64,000 nucleotides of DNA from Ophiobolus disseminans (lineage: Eukaryota; Ascomycota; Dothideomycetes; Pleosporales; Phaeosphaeriaceae). The stretch's first letter is position 1. The number at the start of each line of letters is the position of its first letter. A program made the translations under genes and the position numbers. Below the pieces are notes generated by a model. That model worked only from the letters and a program-made list of their open reading frames with translations. It was not told the DNA's origin and ran no database searches. The stretch is from assembly GCA_010093685.1 (NCBI GenBank), contig MU006238.1, positions 748,129 through 812,128 of the forward strand, in the 5' to 3' direction. Shown here piece by piece: positions 60,330 to 64,000 of this stretch.

Positions 60330-62345
60330 ATGCCGGTGATCAAGAGAGAAGAGAGTCCTGAGCCATCGATAAATTCCCTTGCACCTCCAGTGCCTCCACC
60401 TGAGTCTTCACGCACTTCAAAAGCTGGTCGATGGTTCCAGAGCGACGATGCAGAGGATGTGAAGCCGCCAATGCCACAAACGCCACCAGTTTCGACGCTG
60501 CGTCTGGCAACCAAACAGGTACATCGATCTTCAAAGAGTAAGTCAACACAAAGTGCACCCTGTCTGGAATTCACAATCGCATGGGCGGTTCCGCCAGAAC
60601 ACACTTGTTTACAGGCTTTTCATCTCATTTCGTCTTGCCTCTGTCATGGCAACGGAACGTGTCAACAATACATGAACATCGACGAGAACAATATCCACCA
60701 CAACACCAACACCACCCAATTTCACACTTGTCAATCATCTTACACAGCCAAAGAACCGCTACGCCGATTCGGATTGCACAAACGTTGGCGACATGGAAGA
60801 CTACGGGAATACTGACTACCTCTTAGGTGGGGCAGTGTATCGGGATGCAGGGTATCAATCAGTTCTAGATGAAGAGACAGTCATCGTTCCACGCACGCAG
60901 CTCGGGGATCTGCAGTATCACGTTCAACTCCTCCAGAACGCTAATACCACGAGCGAAGAGAAAGGTCAGTTCCACGTTCCGCGAGAACAGCTTGTATGCC
61001 GACACCGAGGATCGTGTCCGTTAATTATACTCGACAATCGCCCGCAGCTTCTCCTGCCCTGCGTCAATCCCTCGGCTGATGAGCACCTGCTGACTTTCAC
61101 AGTACGAGAGCAAGAGCGCGTCATCCGAGAGCTCGTCAGCTTCAACCACCGTATGCACTCATCGATGGCGGATCTTCACCGACGCCTCTCCCTTGTTGAA
61201 TCCGCGCAGACCTTTAATCACAAGTTCCCGGAGCCGGTTCGTGCCACGGGATACGATGCCGTCGAGGGCAGGCGGTCGCGCAGCCCATCGCCGGTCGCCC
61301 AAAACTATAGGAATCGCGAGACGCCATTGAGCATAGGGAAGGTTAGAGGTCGCAAACAGTTGCAGATCGAGGTTCCTGGCAAGATGTACCAGCCTGCGGG
61401 CACGGGCCTGCAGACACCTGCCACCTCGCTCATGGTACGATCACAACGTTGTGAAGCTATACCGGCTGCTTGATCGCAAAACTGACTTTACCCCAGTCCA
61501 AGTTCCCCTCTCGCACGCCGAACCTTCCTCTCACGCCTGGCCGTTTTGGACCTCCTCCGAGCGCCAGGAAGACCAGCACGTTTATCACCAAGCGCGGCAT
61601 CCATAACCTCGGCAACATGGTGCCTCCCACGTACTCGCGGATACCTCTAGTCCCTCTCACCGACAGTGAGGTCATTGTATTCTTCTTCAATGCCCTGGCC
61701 CGACCGAACGTCTCACTGCGTCTGTACGCCCGGGGATGGGGTCCTCAGCAGATCTGTGAGGTGCTGAACTCGCATCGTGAGATCGAACCCCCATATCTTC
61801 GAAACACTTGCAGTGTGAAGTGCACTACCGCCATCAAGAAGGGTCGAGAGAAGTATGGAGAACAGTGGGAGGCCGAGACACGCAAAATCTTCGAGGACAA
61901 GGTTGTCTGCAGGGATGAAAAGGCTACCGACATGATCTGCCTCGATCCTGATGAGCTCCATCGCTCAGTGGATTTCGAAATCCTGGACATGTGCAAGGGC
62001 CTGAAGAAGTTTCCCGGCAAGGATGATGGCGGAATCTTCACTCGTTGTGTTCAGTACTGCCAGGAAAACGATGCGCCATACAAAGTCTCGAACGTCTGGG
62101 AGCTAGCCTCCGATCTCGCCGCCGGCATCACCCCAAAGCGCATCGTTTCAGACTCGTCGACTTCTTCAGGTGGCTTCTCAGAGGCGCTAGCATCTGCTCT
62201 CAAGGCGTCCAATCACGGAGAGGAAGACATGGAGGATGATGAAGAAGAAGAAGGCGGCACCGGCTCGCAGGAGGGCGACGAGTTCTCCGGCGACGACTCG
62301 GTCATGGGCGGAGCTGAAGAGGCCGAGACGCAGGAGTCGGATTAG
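60330..62345 (+). CDS. Conserved-looking protein of unknown function with acidic tail (508 aa)
   Basis: Best model: exons 60330-60537, 60827-60964, 61103-61434 and 61497-62345. Not recognised as a known family. What is seen: a Pro/Ser-rich N-terminus (MPVIKREESPEPSINS, which contains a sumoylation-like IKRE), then a coiled-coil-like region (REQERVIRELVSFNHRMHSSMADLHRRLSLVES, shown here in two parts in my reading), a basic Pro-rich linker, and a compact domain (about 285-430) with FNALARPNVSLRLYARGWGP then EVLNSHREIEPPYLRN and several conserved-looking Cys. The tail is Asp/Glu/Gly-rich. The arrangement suggests a nuclear protein, but that is inference. The first intron (289 nt) is long; the second (138 nt) is a multiple of three without stops and may be retained. 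Confidence 0.62.
60965..61102 (+). other. Probable 138 nt intron that keeps the reading frame if retained
   Basis: Donor GTCAGT, branch-like CTGCTGACT, acceptor TTCACAG. Its length is 46 codons and it has no stop in the gene's frame, so splicing or retention both give a full protein. Confidence 0.6.
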
Positions 62346-63222
62346 GCCACGTGGGCTACGATAACTGGGAGTGTTTCGCAAGGTGGCATGATATGTGTGC
62401 ACATAGCTGTGGCGCTATGTATGCGCACGGCGGCATTGTGTTGCATCGGTGCCTATGTGGATGCTTGGCTACCTGCATATCTGGTTAGAAGGGAAGGACG
62501 GAAAAGACCCAGAGTCGTTGACGATAATTAACTACATGTAAGATACCCTCAAGTGTGGAGACAAGGTACTGGAAGGAGGTTTTGCACAGTGTCGGCATAG
62601 CACGGCTTAGCAATTGGAATCAACACGATGCCCCATGTTCACTGCAAAATGATGGCTGAAAAGCATTGCGACACTGAACTTTGCAGGTGATGAAAGAGGT
62701 CTTCGAACAAACAACATAACAGTTAAGACGAGTCGAATGTTAGGATGGTATAGATAGTATGGTTGGTATGGTTGGTGGGGCAGGCGCATTGCACAGACAC
62801 TACTCACAACACGACGAAGCATTATGACCTTCACAGCGTCAGTGTCACTCAAGCTCGGTTAACAAGCCTATAGAAGTACTGATTACCAATTTACTTGTGT
62901 GCGCTCTCGGTAGCCAGAAAGGAGGTGGCTGGGAACAGTTTTGCAGGTGAGAGAGGCCCTTTAGTTAGATCGAAACTCTGCTCCCTAACCGAAACCCCAA
63001 ACCCCTCGCAACTACGATACGCATTTTTGGTTGAGCCAAGGGGCGCACCTACGAGCAGGAAGTATCGCAAGCCCATATAAAGTACGACTACCGACAGCTC
63101 TTCATTGCCAATCTTCCTGTCCACGACACTCCGTCCTCGCCACTACCAAGCGACTACTCCAACAGCACCAAAGTACCTTGATAATTCCCGTCGCACGCTC
63201 AGCAGCGTGGCTTACCACGAGC
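62346..63222. other. Intergenic
   Basis: About 880 bases without a recognised gene; two near-identical phrases (TTTTGCAGGTGA-like) occur at about 62680 and 62939. Confidence 0.5.
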
Positions 63223-64000
63223 ATGGACTTCTTCAATCAGCTCCTTACGACGGACTTCTCGCAGACATCGCAACTTCCGCAGAACAACGGCAACGGCAAC
63301 GGCAACATGAGCGGCAAGCCTCCCCCACAAGCGCCTAACGTGCAAGGTCAGCGCAGCCAAATGCAGCCTGCGGGAGCACAGCTCAACATGACTTTCCTCA
63401 CCTCCATGCCCTCACAAGCGCAACTTCATCCTCAGCGCCAAGTTCAGCAGCAGCGTCCACAGTCGCAGACTGCGCGGATGTCAACATTCTGGAACCAACA
63501 GGCCGGGCCAGACTTCAGCCATGCAACGAACATCGCCGCCCAGGCTCGCGCTCGGGGTGTGCAGAATCAACTCAACACGCAACAGCGGTCACATGTCTCT
63601 ACCCCCGACAACCCAAATGCCATGACCGCCAATCAGCGCCTCGCTGAGATTGCGAGGCAGAAGCAGCTTAAGAACCAGGTGAAGAAGGGCCAGCAGAACC
63701 GAGGACAGCAGGTCATGTCGCCTTACGCCACGCCCCCACAGCGTCTACCTTCAGGACTCTGTCAACCCACTCCGCAGCAGACGCCCTCAACGCAGCGTGT
63801 CGCCGGCTCAGCCCAACAGATGCCCATTGATCTTACCTTCGACGATAGCAACATGGCGCCTGCCAACTATCAGCCAGGCCGTCCAGGAACCACCCAGCCG
63901 GCTCAGCAGCGCACCCCCACGGACCCTCACGGCCAGGCGATCAACTACCAGCACGCCCCTGCAGAACAGGCTCAAGTGCCCAAATATCAGCGTATTCCTA
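63223..64000 (+). CDS. Gln/Asn-rich low-complexity protein, cut by right window edge
   Basis: An open frame from ATG 63223 to the end of the window (259 codons, no stop), so at least the first exon of a longer gene. The sequence is MDFFNQLLTTDFSQTSQLPQ then an Asn-Gly repeat from a GGCAAC hexamer run at about 63285-63305, and is very rich in Gln, Pro, Ser and Asn throughout. A helical basic patch (NQRLAEIARQKQLKNQVKKG) lies near residues 135-155. PIDLTFDDS near residue 205 looks like a SUMO-interacting motif (hydrophobic-Asp-Leu-Thr followed by acidic residues). Gln-rich proteins of this type are often nuclear transcription or chromatin proteins, but no DNA-binding domain is visible in the part present. 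The function is unknown. Confidence 0.72.
   Translation, partial: MDFFNQLLTTDFSQTSQLPQNNGNGNGNMSGKPPPQAPNVQGQRSQMQPAGAQLNMTFLTSMPSQAQLHPQRQVQQQRPQSQTARMSTFWNQQAGPDFSHATNIAAQARARGVQNQLNTQQRSHVSTPDNPNAMTANQRLAEIARQKQLKNQVKKGQQNRGQQVMSPYATPPQRLPSGLCQPTPQQTPSTQRVAGSAQQMPIDLTFDDSNMAPANYQPGRPGTTQPAQQRTPTDPHGQAINYQHAPAEQAQVPKYQRIP

Noticed and set aside
1..64000. CRISPR arrays, bacterial operons, ribosomal RNA genes and intact transposable elements
   Set aside because: None seen: this is fungal nuclear DNA, no terminal repeats with transposase or reverse-transcriptase coding were found, and no rRNA-like sequence was recognised.

Overview
This window is about 64 kb of nuclear DNA from a filamentous ascomycete (Pezizomycotina; the gene content fits a Dothideomycete, but the class is inference). 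The evidence is: genes split by many 45-65 nt GT..AG introns with CTAAC/CTRAC-like branch sites just before the acceptor, an intergenic spacing of 0.4-2 kb, typical fungal genes (CTF18, EXO70, a CDC3-type septin, YVC1, GPH1, eIF2-alpha, Pom33/TMEM33) and typical filamentous-fungal accessory genes (a HET-domain protein and a reducing polyketide synthase). All gene models below were built by joining exons by eye. Exon phases were checked, and each intact intron-containing model sums to a multiple of three.

Layout. 0-4.4 kb: CTF18 clamp-loader subunit (minus, cut by the left edge) and a small alpha/beta hydrolase (minus). 4.4-7.2 kb: gene-poor, with a poorly resolved, probably decayed coding locus and a tRNA-like element. 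7.6-10.2 kb: a cytosolic-PLA2-type phospholipase with a mitochondrial-like presequence (minus). 10.8-13.1 kb: a broken large-GTPase-like gene. 13.7-20.2 kb: EXO70, a Cdc3-type septin and a Pom33/TMEM33 protein (all plus), a small run of secretion and cell-shape genes. 20.9-22.0 kb: a zeta-crystallin-type quinone oxidoreductase pseudogene. 24.3-31.1 kb: a cyclin-like protein, glycogen phosphorylase and a Yip1-family Golgi membrane protein (plus). 31.8-33.9 kb: HET-domain protein (plus), convergent with the vacuolar TRP channel YVC1 (35.0-37.1 kb, minus). 37.6-43.8 kb: eIF2-alpha (minus), divergent from a large Spo71-like PH-domain protein (plus). 44.5 kb: a GPI-anchored Ser/Thr-rich wall protein. 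46.3-47.8 kb: ADP-ribosylglycohydrolase pseudogene. 48.2-50.7 kb: a ketopantoate-reductase-family enzyme and an F-box protein. 51.9-59.7 kb: a 2508-residue reducing polyketide synthase (KS-AT-DH-MT-inactive ER region-KR-ACP). 60.3-64.0 kb: a conserved-looking acidic-tailed protein of unknown function and a Gln-rich protein cut by the right edge.

Most housekeeping genes are intact, while three (probably four) accessory loci between them carry stops and frameshifts, so the decay appears real and not a general assembly artefact. The most interesting accessory gene is the polyketide synthase. It stops right after its ACP, has no active ER, carries a KR whose nucleotide-binding glycine motif is unusual, and has no recognisable tailoring genes beside it in the window. 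I did not find evidence for an entirely new multi-gene system.
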